A stretch of 60,000 bases of DNA from Liolophura sinensis (lineage: Eukaryota; Mollusca; Polyplacophora; Chitonida; Chitonidae): positions 5,460,501 through 5,520,500 of the forward strand of contig NC_088295.1 of NCBI RefSeq assembly GCF_032854445.1, read 5' to 3'. The notes beneath the pieces were generated by a model. It was given only the letters and a program-made list of their open reading frames with translations. It did not search any database and was not told where the DNA came from. Positions 35,901-50,900 of this stretch are shown here, in pieces (the stretch's first letter is position 1; each line of letters opens with the position of its first letter). A program made the translations under genes and the position numbers.

Positions 35901-38900
35901 GTGGTAATAGTGACAGGTAAATCATTCACCAGCACACTCAGATGTTTCATGAGGTGTAATCAGTAGAGTGTAATGTGTGTTAATAGTGACAGGTAAATCA
36001 TTCACCAGCACACTCACATGTTTCATGAGGTGTAATCAGTAGAGTGTAATGTGTGTTAATAGTGAGAGGTAAATCATTCACCAGCACACTCAGGTGTTTC
36101 ATGAGTTGTAATCAGTAGAGTGTGATGTGTGTTAATGGTGACAGGTAAATCATTCACCAGCACAGTCAGGTGTTTCATGAGGTGTAATCAGTAGAGTGTA
36201 ATGTGTGTTAATAGTGACTGGAAAATCATTCAAAAGCACACTCAGGTGTTTCATGAGGTGTAATCAGTAGAGTGTGATGTGTGTTAATAGTGAGAGGTAA
36301 ATCATTCAAAAGCACAGTCAGGTGTTTCATGAGTTGTAATCAGTAGAGTGTAATGTGTGTTAATAGTGACAGGTAAATCATTCAAAAGCACAGTCAGGTG
36401 TTTCATGAGTTGTAATCAGTAATGTGTGATTTGCGTTAATAGTGACAGGTAAATCATTCACCAGCACACCCAGGTGTTCCATGAGGTGTAATCAGCAGAG
36501 TGTAATGTGTGGTAATAGTGACAGGTAAATCATTCACCAGCACACTCAGATGTTTCATGAGGTGTAATCAGTAGAGTGTAATGTGTGTTAATAGTGACAG
36601 GTAAATCATTCAAAAGCACAGTCAGGTGTTTCATGAGTTGTAATCAGTAGAGTGTAATGTGTGTTAATAGTGACAGGTAAATCATTCAAAAGCACAGTCA
36701 GGTGTTTCATGAGGTGTAATCAGTAGTGTGTGATTTGCGTTAATAGTGACAGGTAAATCATTCACCAGCACATTCAGGTGTTCCATGAGGTGTAATCAGC
36801 AGAGTGTAATGTGTGTTAATAGTGACAGGTAAATCATTCACCAGCACACTCAGGTGTTTCATGAGGTGTAATCAGTAGAGTGTAATGTGTGGTAATAGTG
36901 ACAGGTAAATCATTCACCAGCACATTCAGGTGTTCCATGAGGTGTAATCAGCAGAGTGTAATGTGTGTTAATAGTGACAGGTAAATCATTCACCAGCACA
37001 CTCAGGTGTTTCATGAGGTGTAATCAGTAGAGTGTAATGTGTGGTAATAGTGACAGGTAAATCATTCACCAGCACACTCAGATGTTTCATGAGGTGTAAT
37101 CAGTAGAGTGTAATGTGTGTTAATAGTGACAGGTAAATCATTCACCAGCACACTCAGGTGTTTCATGAGTTGTAATCAGTAGAGTGTGATGTGTGTTAAT
37201 AGTGACAGGTGTATCATTCACCTGTACACTCAGGTGTTTCATGAGGTGTAATCAGTAGAGTGTAATGTGTGTTAATAGTGAGAGGTAAATCATTCACCAG
37301 CACACTCAGGTGTTTCATGAGTTGTAATCAGTAGAGTGTGATGTGTGTTAATAGTGACAGGTGTATCATTCACCTGCACACTCAGGTGTTTCATGAGGTG
37401 TAATCAGTAGAGTGTAATGTGTGTTAATAGTGAGAGGTAAATCATTCACCAGCACACTCAGGTGTTTCATGAGTTGTAATCAGTAGAGTGTGATGTGTGT
37501 TAATAGTGACAGGTGTATCATTCACCTGTACACTCAGGTGTTCCATGAGTTGTAATCAGTAGAATGTAATTTGTGTTAATAGTGACAGGTGTATCATTCA
37601 CCTGCACACTCAGGTGTTTTTTGAGCGCTAAGTGGATAGCTGTGTAAAATAATCATCTGGACATACAGTGTACATTCATGTTTGAGGTGTTGTGTGGAGA
37701 ATATTTGGTGGAACAAGACTTGATGATATCGGGTAAATCAATTTCCTGAAAATCCCAGGTGTTCCTAACAGTTGTTCTAATCAGTTGGTTTATGTGTTTG
37801 TTAATGAGGACAGTTAAACCAGTCACTTGAAGCCGCCACATGTTTTAGGACTAAGGCCAAAGCTAGATTGTTGTTTGTTTGATTACAAGCCCTTTATAAC
37901 AAAAGAGAGTGTCGTTGATCAGAACATAGTACTAAATTATGTCACCCAATATTTAGCAATTCTCAAATAAACATTTTTAGATATTTACAATAAAAGTAGC
38001 AGATAAATATTTGTTAGACATTTTCAAGTCACCAGTTTGTGTAAGCATTTTCCGGTCCTGTACAGAGGGGGCGAGCATGAAAAATATAACCAGTAATATA
38101 TATACTTTTGACGAAGTGAAGCAGAACCTCATGACCCAGTAAAATATAATCTATGCTGAGAAATGTGTTTCCTAAATTTCCTAATTTTAATGAAACTTTT
38201 TGAGATTTAAAGGATTCTTCCTTCATGTGAAGGGTCACACATTCTGTCCTCAATACATCAGTGTACAGGCTTATCTAAAAGTATGAAGAGTGCAGGCACC
38301 CAAGTAAGCCTCAGCTCAGATCACCTTAGCTTTGACCTAATTTACACTGGTCAAAACATGTATACATGAGGAAGAGGAAATCATGTTGTGTTGCATGAAG
38401 ATTAAAGGATGGAACATATCAGCTTTGTCTTTGTATGTGAACTACTCTGCATCCATTTAGAAATGCTTCTGCCGTTTCTAGGACTACCCTTGTTTCCACT
38501 TCAAAACAATGTGTCAGTAAACAGAAACATTTTCTATCCACCAAAGTGTCTAGCATTGGTGATATCAGTGACAGTTCAGGAAATTATACCAAGCTTCCCA
38601 GTTACATGCTCCCTAGGGTAGAGTTTGGACACACCTTACTACTGTAAATTGTCAACCTTTTCCACCACCAAAGCTATTTTTGCAGTGGATGCACACAATT
38701 CATTTGAAAATGACACCAAAAATGATGTTTTTGTCAGTAGAGATGCAAGGTTCATAAAACTGTGTAAATTATTTCTCTACACGTCGTAGTTCTCTCCGAA
38801 TGTTTCAAAACACTGGTTGCAGTGGTGGTTGAAGAATTAGGCTAACCTTTTTCTTAAATTTGGAATCTCCTGAATGGTAGTTATCCTTGCCAACAGAAGG

Positions 38901-41900
38901 GGCTCCTGTGTGGGACTTTGATAGGTGTGAAATGAGAGTAACACAATGGTGAGTGCCAACATAAAAGGGGCTCTGGTGGGTATTCGTAGGTATAACAAAA
39001 ATCTCCCCTTCTGATCATGTTACAGCAGGTATTATGATGTAGTAAGGTCTTCGTTTGTCACTGTGATTATAAAAGTCCATTGCTGAATTCATTTAATTCA
39101 CAAAAAATAAACTAGAGGATCTACATAAGTGGGCTTCACATAGAGCCTCAGCTATAGTTTGAGGAACTTGTCCTTGGAGGTATACACCTGTGTCCAGGTT
39201 TCGTTCACGTTTCGGCCATAACCAGAGCCACACAATTCTCAGCAATTCTGTTTAGTGAGATTAGGTGTGTTTTTAATGTATAGCATGGCAAAAAGAAATA
39301 AATCACAGAGAATTCCGTATTTTGCCATCATAAGACACTGACAGCTGAGATGTTTACAAGATTTCCTTGAACATTTTAGAATGATCATCTCACAAAATGG
39401 GTAATTCATTTGAAATCTCAACTCCCTCTAGAAACACAAGGACACTGGTCATCAGTTCAGTAAAGAATATGTTCCCATAAAAATATGGCAACACTATTTT
39501 ACGGGTATCCAAATGGGTATGGGTGAAAACACTTCACAGGTATCTTGATCTATTGGTTTCAGATAGGGTATACCCATTGAAGCACTTTAAGGCTGGCTTT
39601 GCTCAAAAGCAGGAGAGGAAATTTTGCATCGCAAAAGAGTGCCCATCACTTGTAAATAGAGTGACATTCCAACTGAAAAAAAAAGTAATTAAATGAAATA
39701 AAATTTGAAAAATTGACCTGTGTAAAAGCACGAAAGAAGAATTTCTGGTGGGGTCTTTTTCAATGGCCGGTTGCGTAACATCAAACATATTATATTTAAT
39801 TTGGTCCTAATCAGTGAGGTGTTGTCAGTAGCATGAGGCTAAATACCACAAGATTTGGTGACCTACTAAGTGAATTAGTGTCAGAACTATAAATGATAGG
39901 TAAATCACTGATCTATACATGTTAAGTGTTTTTAAAGTCTCATGAGTGGGGTGTTTAGCTTACCTCACCTCACCAGATGTGTTAGAATAATCATTGAGTT
40001 GTCAGTTCTTTAAGTAAATAGCACATGTTTTGAAGGACTAAGCAATGAATTATTTAAATCTCAGAAAAATAGCACATGTTTTGAAGGACTAAGCAATGAA
40101 TTATTTAAACCTCAGGTGAATACACAGTGTTTTGGAGTGAATTGTTTATGTGTCAGGTAAATAGGACAGGTTTTGAAGGACTAACCAGTCAGTTGTTATC
40201 AGTGGTGTGATCTGTTACTGGACAGGAACAGCCCTCACCTGAGAGCTCCCTGGGGATGAGGGGGAAGCTAGGGTAGGAGGGTGTGCACCATTTCACCTGT
40301 CATTGTCCCCACTCTCGTTTATGTGTATCATGTCCCCATTACTAGATGTGTTTCCAAGGATCCTGATATCACAAGGGAGCAACCAATCAGAACAAAGCAA
40401 AATCTGAATTACAATGTCCATTCTGTAGGTACTTGTCACTGTGTAACCATAGCAGTGTAACCAGAAATTAAACATGCCCATAAACACTATAGGGTAAATG
40501 AGTGTTAAGATACTTTGTTTTCTCTCTGCATATTGATTCTGCGGAAGGATCGAAACTCTGGAGTGTTTTGAGTTATTGTTGTCGTTATGACAACGTGTTT
40601 GTTGTGGAGGTGTGGGGATTGTGGTGAATTGTGTGTACAATCAATAGTCTCCCTTGGAACTCTTCCACTTCTGAGACATAGGGCTCTGCGTTTGCAAAAC
40701 TAAGTTGCAGGTACTTTGAAATTGGCAATTGTTATGGTTGCCATTTATGTCAGGGATTTTCCACTTAGAGAACAATGACAGTTCTTATCATATTTCATTA
40801 AAATATCATCATGTATGCTAGGCCATGGCTGGTTGTGTATGGTCAGGTTTTATCTAATTCTGAATCCTTGGGTTATTGAAACTATTTTGAATATGGTATT
40901 GCACAAGTGTCATATAAGTGAACAAGTAAATAAAAGAAAAATTTTTTTAGGCAAGGTTATATATCCATGTGTTACTATCCAGTGGTTGCCGTTTTGTTAA
41001 TTATTTCTTTTATCCTGTGCTTCAGCAAAAACAAGGGATCACTGTGTTGAATGTCACATAAAATTTGAAAGCCTACTCAAGCCATGCAGGAATTTTGCAT
41101 GTTTCATCAATTCTACAGCTCGGATTTGTTGTTGATTTGCATGCAGTAACTAACACATATGTTTTGGGGTTTTGATAATATTTTGTACCTTGAGTCATTT
41201 AGTGGCTCTCTAGATCAAACTAGAGCGTTAAACGTGCATGGTTTTTACATATTTAGTACAGGATACAAATTTGCGTGTTATTTTTTACATGCTGTTTGCT
41301 TTTGGCATAATTATGTTTTTAAGAAATACTGCATGGCTGACTCATCCTTTTGTCTGTGTTTTCAGTCTGTTGCAATTTGTACATTGTTGAAGAGGTAAAG
41401 TTTACAATCACAAGGAAGTTAGTTTTGCTTTAAAAAATATAAGACTAAATAAAGGTGTAGTTGTATCCCATAATGCAAATGATAACAGCCAGTAACACAA
41501 TACATTTGGGTTTGTGTATTGTGGATGTACGGTAGCCTGTTGAAGGTGGGGGTGTTCCAGTGCTCCTGACTTTGAATGCCATCCCACTTAAGATCTTTTT
41601 AGAATGTGTTTTCAGTTAGCATCACATTTCTTGACTAGCATGCAAATAATCCCCAACAATGCTGGGAATGTTAGTGTCCAGCCAGATTTCATCCACAGTT
41701 GAATTCTTTATGATTCAAATAGGTACTAGTATACACCAGCTTTGCGTGTGACCAGTTTGTAGTGGCAGTAAAATATGTGGAAGGTTTAGTATTGCACTGT
41801 ACCGTACAGATTCTTTTAAGACATGGTATATCTGACCCTGTGGAATCTGAAAACTGAAGAAAGTTTTCAATTCAAGAACAAGTAATTATAGAAACTAGGT

Positions 41901-44900
41901 GAATACGCAGATATTAGCCACATCGTTACACTTTAAAACCCTATCTGATGCAATGTTTGACAAGGATGTGGTGTCATCTCTGCAATAGTCTTGATGCATA
42001 CATCGCTTAAATGTATTATCACTTCATTGTATTTTACAAAAAGGTTTCATATTTTGCTCATTTTTCTGTTGCAGAAGGTAAGTTTTAATTCCAAGCATAT
42101 GCTTCATAGAAGTTAAAACCAATAACATATGTGTACATGTATCATGCTTGCTTTGAATCAACTAGTTTATCTAGATTTGTCCATGACTGTTTGTGAGGAG
42201 GATAGAGTAGAAATGATGATTTTAAATGAAACATGAGGTGCTGATGTGCAAGGATTAACAACTCATGAAAAGGATTTGTGGGGCTGTCAGTTTTCTGAAT
42301 TCATAATAGTGGTCAAAATGATGACTTCAGATTGAGCCAAGGTCATCAAATAGATGACTGTGTACCTTGCAAATGTTCACAACATCAGAATCATACATGA
42401 TTGTTTGATGTATTTTATCCCCTTCCATGTTGTTTTACAATGATAAAATGAGTATAATCCATTTCTTACCGCTAAATTATATTGGATGACCTCATTTTTT
42501 TATTTTCCACATGTAGTGCGCAGAAGACTAATGATTAGAGTAAAACCATTAATTATTTTGTCAATCTGGTAGAGAATTTGATTAATTTAGTCTTTTTATC
42601 TGTCAACTTTTTTCAAAACAGTGGGCTGTTAATAGGTTTACATGTATCTGTATGAAGGCTTCACAGAATAATGAGACAGAGATTTATACTTCAGCAAGGT
42701 TTTAGTTCATTTAGTTGTGACCTGGTTCTACAAAGCGAATTGTGAGTTGAAAACACCATAATTCTGAATTATATTTTGTGTACAGTATTGAAATGGTGAA
42801 GTAAAACTACATGTGTTGAAGTGTTTGATGTTTAATTGCTTTGTATCCAAGATGAATGGGTTAACCCACGTCAGTTTTGATGAAGTGAGTATTTGCTATG
42901 AGGGATGAATTGATTACCCATGGTACATTGGAGTTGTTAGGGTTACCTCTATGTAGTGTGTGTGTTGTTTCTGCCTGCCAAAGTAGTTCTTCCCTCTACA
43001 ATTACTCTGTATTTCTGTATGAATGTACATACTCATACATGCAGGTGCACACATGTTCTTTAATGTTTCAATTACTTTTAATTTTAATTTTTGTGTACTT
43101 TCAAGTATAATCATATCTTTTTCATGATTCCATGAAGCCATGTTCTGTGACGACTTGTGATAGGACAGTGCTTGGGAGGCTTTAAAGCTGGGAAGAATGA
43201 AACATATCTCAGAACTATGCTGACTTTTGATATTGAAAGGATTGGTTCAGCACCTTATGAAGAAATGTTCCAGTCAGAAGAACCTGGCCCACCTTTATCC
43301 TATTTATTTTGATTGATACCATTCCATTGATTGAGACTGTAAATGGTTGCTGTGGCCATGAAAATAGCCGCAACAACTGACTGAGACAATGTGACAGTAC
43401 GAGTCAGGTGTTAACCCATCCATCTAACACTGTGACAAGTCAATGAAGACATATATACATGTAGATATACCTACTAACTTCGTACAGACATATTAGTGAT
43501 GTTCCAAACAAATTGTCTTTTCATTCCTAGCATTTAATTAATAAGATGTGAAGGATTGTAGCACAACACACACTTGTCTGGAGGTAGTATTCTACACATA
43601 TGGCCAGGAATCAAAATAATGCTCTGCTAGATAAAGAAGACAGCCTATGTATTAGGTTCAGAGTTGTTATTGCTTCCATCCATCACACACTTGCATGCGG
43701 TGTTATTTTAACTGTAAACTGAGAGCTTTACACTTAATTATTAAATAGCGGAAATTCAGAAGAAAGAATGTAAATCGCTTCTTTGTACAGTAGTTTCTAA
43801 AAAAATCAGACTTGAACCAGATGCTGTTTAATCCTATTTATTGTAGCGTTATATTTAGTCGAGACTGGATTCAATTAATCCTGGTGAAGCACTTTGTCTA
43901 ATCCTTTTGATTTGCTTATTAGTCCTATCCCATTAATATAGGTAATTTTTTTTGGGGGAATCGATGCGAATTAAATAAAACTGTATTTGATGTTTCAACA
44001 GGAGTATTGTTTTGATACATACAGAAGTAGTTAGCGTCAATATCTGTAATTTCATTATAAATTTTGAAATTAAACAAGAATGACTGTTTCTCTTTAATGT
44101 AGTCCATGTAAAGTGACGCTTTTTGGCGGGAATGTGTGCATAGGTAAAGTGCTAGTTCATGGCTGTGCCAGATCATGCACACTCTGCAGTACTTACTTGT
44201 TACACCTGGTTGGTATGTGGCTTGAACATGGTCACTTTAGTGCGGTATGATTGTAGGTGACGTCACTGAAGCAGCAAGGGAACAGTCGGGCATCAGCTGA
44301 GCAAAACACATCCCTTCTCAGGGGGCAAATAGAGAACAGGTAAGCCACACAATGTACAAAGATATAAACACCTCCCTCCCCAAGGGAAGATAGAGAACAG
44401 GTAAGCCACACAATGTACAAATATGTAAACACCTCCCTCCCCAGAAACAGAAAGAGAACAGGTAAGCCACACAATGTACAAAGATGTAAACACCCCCTCC
44501 CCAGGGACAGAAAGAGAACAGGTAAGCCACACAATGTACAAAGATGTAAACACCCTCCTCCGCAGGGGCAGATACAGAACAGGTAAGCCACACAATGTAC
44601 AAAGATGTAAACACTTCCCTCCCCAGGGCAGATAGAGAACAGGTAAGCCACACAATGTACAAAGATGTAAACACTTCTCTCCCCAGGGCAGATAGAAAAC
44701 AGGTAAGCCACACAATGTACAAAGATGTAAATACCCCCCTCCCCAGGGCAGGTAGAAAACAGGTAAGCCACACAATGTACAAAGATGTAAACACCCCCCT
44801 CCTCAGGAACAGAAACAGAACAGGCAAGCCACACAATGTACAAAGATGTAAACACCCCTCCCTAGGGACAGAAAGAGAACAGATAAACCACACAATGTAC

Positions 44901-47900
44901 AAAGATATAAAGACCTCCCTTCAGGGGACAAATAGAGAGCAGGTAAACCACACAATGTACAAAGGTGAAAACACCTTTCTGCTCAGGGGACAGATAGAGA
45001 ACAGGTAAGCCACACAGCGTACAATGGTGAAAACACCTCCCTCCCCAAGGACAGAAAGAGGACAGATAAACCACACAATATACAAAGATATAAACACCTT
45101 CCTTCAGGGGATGAATAGAGAACAGGTAAACCACACAATGTACAGTGGTAATAAAACACCTCTCTGATCAGGGGACAGGTAGAGAACAGGTAAACCACAC
45201 AATTTACAAAGGTAAGAACACCTCTCTGCTCAACGGACAGATAGAGAACAGGTAAGCCACACAATGTACAAAGATGTAAACACCCCCTCCCCAGGACAGA
45301 TAGAGAACAGGTAAGCCACACAATGTACAAAGATGTAAACACCCCCTCCCCAGGGCAGATAGAGAACAGGTAAGCCACACAATGTATAAAGATGTAAACA
45401 CCCCTCTCCCCAGGGGCAGATAGAAAACAGGTAAGCCACACAATGTACAAAGATGTAAACAGCCCCTTCCCCAGGGGCAGATACAGAACAGGTAAGGCAC
45501 ACAATGTACAAAGATGTAAACACCCCCCTCCCCCAGGGCAGATAGAAAACAGGTAAGGCACACAATGTACAAAGATGTAAACACCCCCTCCCCAGGGGCA
45601 GATAGAGAACAGGTAAACCACACAATGTACAAAGATATAAACACCCCCTCCCCAGGGCAGATAGAGAACAGGTAAGCCACACAATGTATAAAGATGTAAA
45701 CACCCCTCTCCCCAGGGGCAGATAGAAAACAGGTAAGCCACACAATGTACAAAGATGTAAACAGCCCCTTCCCCAGGGGCAGATACAGAACAGGTAAGGC
45801 ACACAATGTACAAAGATGTAAACACCCCCCTCCCCCAGGGCAGATAGAAAACAGGTAAGGCACACAATGTACAAAGATGTAAACACCCCCTCCCCAGGGG
45901 CAGATAGAGAACAGGTAAGCCACACAATGTACAAAGATGTAAACACCCCCTCCCCAGGGCAGATAGAGAACAGGTAAGCCACACAATGTATAAAGATGTA
46001 AACACCCCCCTCCCCAGGGGCAGATAGAAAACAGGTAAGCCACACAATGTACAAAGATGTAAACAGCCCCTTCCCCAGGGGCAGATAGAGAACAGGTAAG
46101 GCACACAATGTACAAAGATGTAAACACCCCCTCCCCAGGACATATAGAAAACAGTTAAGCCACACAATGTACAAAGATGTAAAGCCCCCCCCCCCCTCCT
46201 CAGGAACAGAAAGAGAACAGGTAAGCCACACAATATACAAAGATGTAAACACCCCCTCCCCAGGGACAGAAAGAGAACAGGTAAACCACACAATGTACAA
46301 AGATGTAAACACCCCCTCCCCAGGGCAAATAGAGAACAGTTAAGCCACACAATGTACAAAGATGTAAAGGCATCTCCCTCCTCAGAGAACAGGTAAGTCA
46401 CACAATATTTATATATATATATATTTGCCCCTCCCTCCTCAGAGGACAGATAGACAACTGGTAAACCACACAATATTTATATGTATATGTATATCACATT
46501 CATTTTTTATTATTTCACACTATAAACTGATTCTAATTTATGTTATCTTGTGTACAGGTTATCAGAATTGCGTGAGGTAATTTTGAACCTGAGGACCAAA
46601 CAAGATGAGGAGATGGAGGAGAGACGTAAGCTGGAGCAGCGCGTGCAGAGCAGGTGAGTAGGATATCTGTGTGTTCTTCAGGTGAATATAAGTGACAAGC
46701 AGGTGTGAAACTCTTGTAATCTAACCTCAGAGACCACCCAAACACAGTAAACAGGATTCAGTTTGCATGTTATCCAGACACATTATTGAAGTAGGACATC
46801 TGCCAACCCATTTTGAGTCCATTTGATTGGGAGCGTGAGATAAACTTCAGGTCAGCTGGCCTGGCTGAACATTTACGAGTTTTGCTGGGTGACATATGAG
46901 ACATTGTGAATAGTCTGTGTTTCTTTGTATCTCACAGACTGAACGATGTCAGTTCCACCGTGGCTCAACAGAACACAAAGCGAGATGAGTTCCTGCACTC
47001 GCGGGACTTGATGCAACGAGAGAAGGAGCATGAGGCGAACACGGAAAGGCTGAAGCTCCAAAACAAAATGGCTGAGATGGTGGAGGAAGTCAGCAGAAAA
47101 ATCCTGGCCAAGGAAATGAAGCTGCGAGAAGAAGCTCAAGAGAAATACCTGCAGCTGGAAAAAGTAGGTGGTGGAATGAATGCTCTTTCATGTACACTCA
47201 CCATTCAAACATCAGTGTATAGCTGACAGGTACAGGAGGTTGTCAAAGAGACATACATGTATCAGTACGTGGATGTATTGGAGAGGTGGATGTAAGGCAG
47301 GCATGGAAGTGCTCTAGGCTACACATGCAGTCACATTCGTGATGATGGCGTCAAATATTGATCTGATAATTAAGAATATTTCTCCTGTTCATATTCTGAA
47401 AAAGAGAACTTTAACCATAACTTTTCCGTGTGTATTTGCACTGACATTATGTCAACTTTTGTTTCATTCTTATCACTTTACTTTAATCCACTTTTTAGTA
47501 TCTAGTATCCATTGTATTTCTTCAGCTGACTAACATTTCTGACATATTTGTGTGCGTTAATTGTTGATAAATTGGCCAATGAAAAGTGTTTGCAAATTCA
47601 AATTATCATTTTTATCATGGCATCGTTTTTATAACGACACTGTTTTCATCATGGTATGAGTATACCTAGTTAGTTTACACTATTCAGGCAGATGGCACAC
47701 TCTGTCATTGCTTGTAGATTGTCACAGAGGAACAAGACGCAAGGCTGCAGTTTGAAAAAGCCCTCAGGGATGAGAACGAGAAAAGACTGAGTTCTCTGAA
47801 AGCTCTGGAGGATGAGGAGATTCACACCCTCAGAGAGGCCATAAAGGTATAGATGTGATGTGTTTGGGTGTGCGTGGAGGTGAGGGGAGGGGCCAGAGGA

Positions 47901-50900
47901 TACCAAGTTGTCTGAAAGCTCTGTGTTTGTGGGGATGGAAGGATGGGGTGGATAAGGGGAGGAGAGACTCGATACTGGAAAGAGCCTCATTTCTCTGATA
48001 GTGTTGGAAGATTAGGAACTGCCTAGACTGTGATGGGGAGGTACCGTTGCGATTTGTGTGTTATATATTAAGAGTATCAGCATGAATTTAGTAAACGAAT
48101 GGCATGTTCAAAAAATAATATACAGTTCATAGTTGAAATTAGCACAGTTTTTCTGTGTTTGTCATACAATGACTTTAGATTGATGGTGTACAGGTGAAAC
48201 CTGGCTGCACTGATATTGTAGCAAGGTTCAGAGTTGGATGGTGTGTGAGCGTTCTGACTTCAGTCTGGTACATTTCAATATACGCACGCAGTCATAGCTT
48301 GACTTTATTCTGACTTCAGAACGACAGAGGCAGAACCAAAGACACCATACAGAAGCTGGACGAGTCCATTTCACTGCTGGAGAAGCAAGTGCTGGAAAAC
48401 AAAAAGGGAGTGGAGAAAGTGATGACAGCTGAAATAAAGTCACGGTAGGCATCTACGTGTGCTTCTGAGTTGGCTGCTCAGTAAAAAAATGGGACTTTCT
48501 CAAAAAAGGGAATTTTGAGGTTCAGTCATGTGCCACAGTGTATGTAAGTTTGAATACAAGAAGTATATAGGTATCTTCACTGTTCGTTGTCATCATTACA
48601 CATCTGACATCATTGTCTCTTACTAGTAAAGTTTTAAAGAATGTGTAACCATTAGTTATTTTCAGAATACTTTTATATTTTTCCAAAAACGTTTAACGTT
48701 ATGAGTTTAACATATGATTTTTACTGTCAGCAAACATCATGAGAAATCGACACAGAATAAGTTGGATGATGTTCAGGAGAAGCTACAGGTTGCCACAGCT
48801 ACACTACAGCAGGCTATTGGAGGAATTAATGCTCAGGTGACTCTCCATGATGACCAGGTGAGTTTATTATTGGCTTCTCTCACTCGTGCACTCTTATGCC
48901 TGCAGCATTCAGCATGCCTGATAGGATTTCATCTCCTGTGGCAAAGCAGTAATAGCACATTAGTAGTAAGTGTATACAGCTTGTCATGCATTAGGTCATA
49001 TGTGTATTCTTGGTTATGTATTGTTTAATGTGCCACCAGTGTGTTTGTCACATGTTCTACGTCTATGCATTGCAGCAAGCCTCATGGAGGTTGTCAAAAC
49101 CTGACCATAAACAAAAAATAAAAAAACCTTCTGTTATTACAATGTTGACTGAAGGAGTGTATGTTGCTTCTACAGCTACGCCGTGAAATGAAGACGATGT
49201 TAGAGGATGCAGAACAGGCGAGAACGCGTGCGCTGGCCGACATGGATGCTCGCCTGACCTCCCTTAAGGGTAAGATGGGACTGACAGAGGATATGGTGGA
49301 GGCCAGGATTGCGGCAGTAAGTCACATACAATAAAGACAACAGTTGCTACATTTCTGCTGGTTTTATGACCATTCTGTTTAACTATACCTGATCATTTTT
49401 CTTGTCTATGTTTACTTCTAGTATCCAAATGCTACTTGTTTGGTCGATAAATATACTAAAATTTACTGTTCTTCATACATGTAATTTTGAAGAAACTTGG
49501 TAATATACACATACTTGTGCTTCTTAAAATTTAAATATGTTCCATTCCTAAACAAAGATTATGGATAATACATTCATCCCTGGCCACTTATTTATCATTT
49601 GCAGGCAATTGAGGAGGTAAATACGTATGCCATGTTTCCATTTACCTTAACACTTTATATTTATTTACCTAAATTAGTGTAGGAATTAGATGTTACACAT
49701 GTAGTTTAACATGAGAATACATGTATGTAGAGTTTGTGGGTATGACTTCAGTCAGAACTGCTACAGGTACACATACTCAGCTGACTCTAATACAGATGGA
49801 AGTACCACTGTGTGCTTACTGATGAAATAATAGATGTGCGATCATTTAACTTTAGTCATGTTAGTAGCTATTTATCTACTAGCTATATATCTGCTAGCTA
49901 TATATCTACTAGCTAGATATCTGCTAGCTATATATTTGCGAGCTGAACTTGAAGTACAACCCCAGTGATGAACCTACCAAACTGCACAGGGATGCTTTTA
50001 TGTTTCTGGAAGTGATTCCGATCATTTAAAATGTCAAAAAGGGAAGAAAAACAGTAGAATTTAGTTCTGAAACATCAGAAAATGTACTCCACTATGATCG
50101 AGCCATCGTTGACCTTGTGACGTCATGGTGGTACATTCCCTTCAGGGGTGTGAGGCTTCTCTGTGTAGAACACAGACCATAGGAGGCAATACCACTGTGT
50201 GCTCTCAGTGTAATCACAGATAGAGCTTTGATCCTCACCTGACAGTGGCACAGTCATTAGTGTGGTGTACCTGGGCATCTTACAGCAGTATTACTTGTTC
50301 AGAATATATCTTCTGACAAACAATTCACAATAATTACAGGCACAAACAATGCAATCCTGCATGAATATTCAGCCAAATGCAACATGTGTTTATTATTTAT
50401 TTATTATTATTACTAAAGATTTCCAAGTATGATGTTTTGATGTTGTTAACAACGTCCAAGTACATGTGTAACATTTTTGATAGACCGAACACTATTCTGT
50501 ACTATGTGTAACCTTCTCATCTGACTGCTGCAGGGACTAGTCAAGCATAGGAATCCAGAGGTAAACTGTGTGCTGGATTGGCAACTTCATGTTTGCAGTT
50601 CTAGTGTAACAATTTTAGTTTCTGTGTATTTATTTTATGTTTTGTTATTTCATGTTTATGTCTCTGTTTTTTCTTTTTATATGAGAGATGAGAATGCTCC
50701 TATTCCCCCCAATTTATGGGATATTTGTTTTATGTATGAGTCTATATGAGTCTATTTTATATGAAGGGACAGTTCATTTTTTAACTGTTTTTTAATTCAT
50801 TTGATTTGTGCATAAGTTGAGTTTTGCATGTTTTTTCTGTGTTCTGAACTAGTTTTTTTTTGGTTCATTTTTTTATTTTTACTGTTTTGTAAGTTTTTGA

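Noticed and set aside
41366-41394. 29-nt segment with acceptor and donor that would also repair the frame of the coiled-coil gene
   Set aside because: The encoded SVAICTLLK is not coiled-coil-like and the donor GTAAAG is weaker than the array's GTAAGC. It is kept only as an alternative to the micro-exon array.
42075-42077. A 3-nt exon (AAG) between TTGCAG and GTAAGT
   Set aside because: The signals are good, but a 3-nt exon cannot be supported from sequence alone and it does not fix the phase.
44983-46473. 496-codon open frame on the minus strand, rich in hydrophobic repeats (YIFVHCVAYLFSICP), and its overlapping frames
   Set aside because: It is the antisense of the 60-bp array; a unit divisible by three keeps several frames open at once, and codons follow the DNA period. 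It has no start context, domain or splice evidence.
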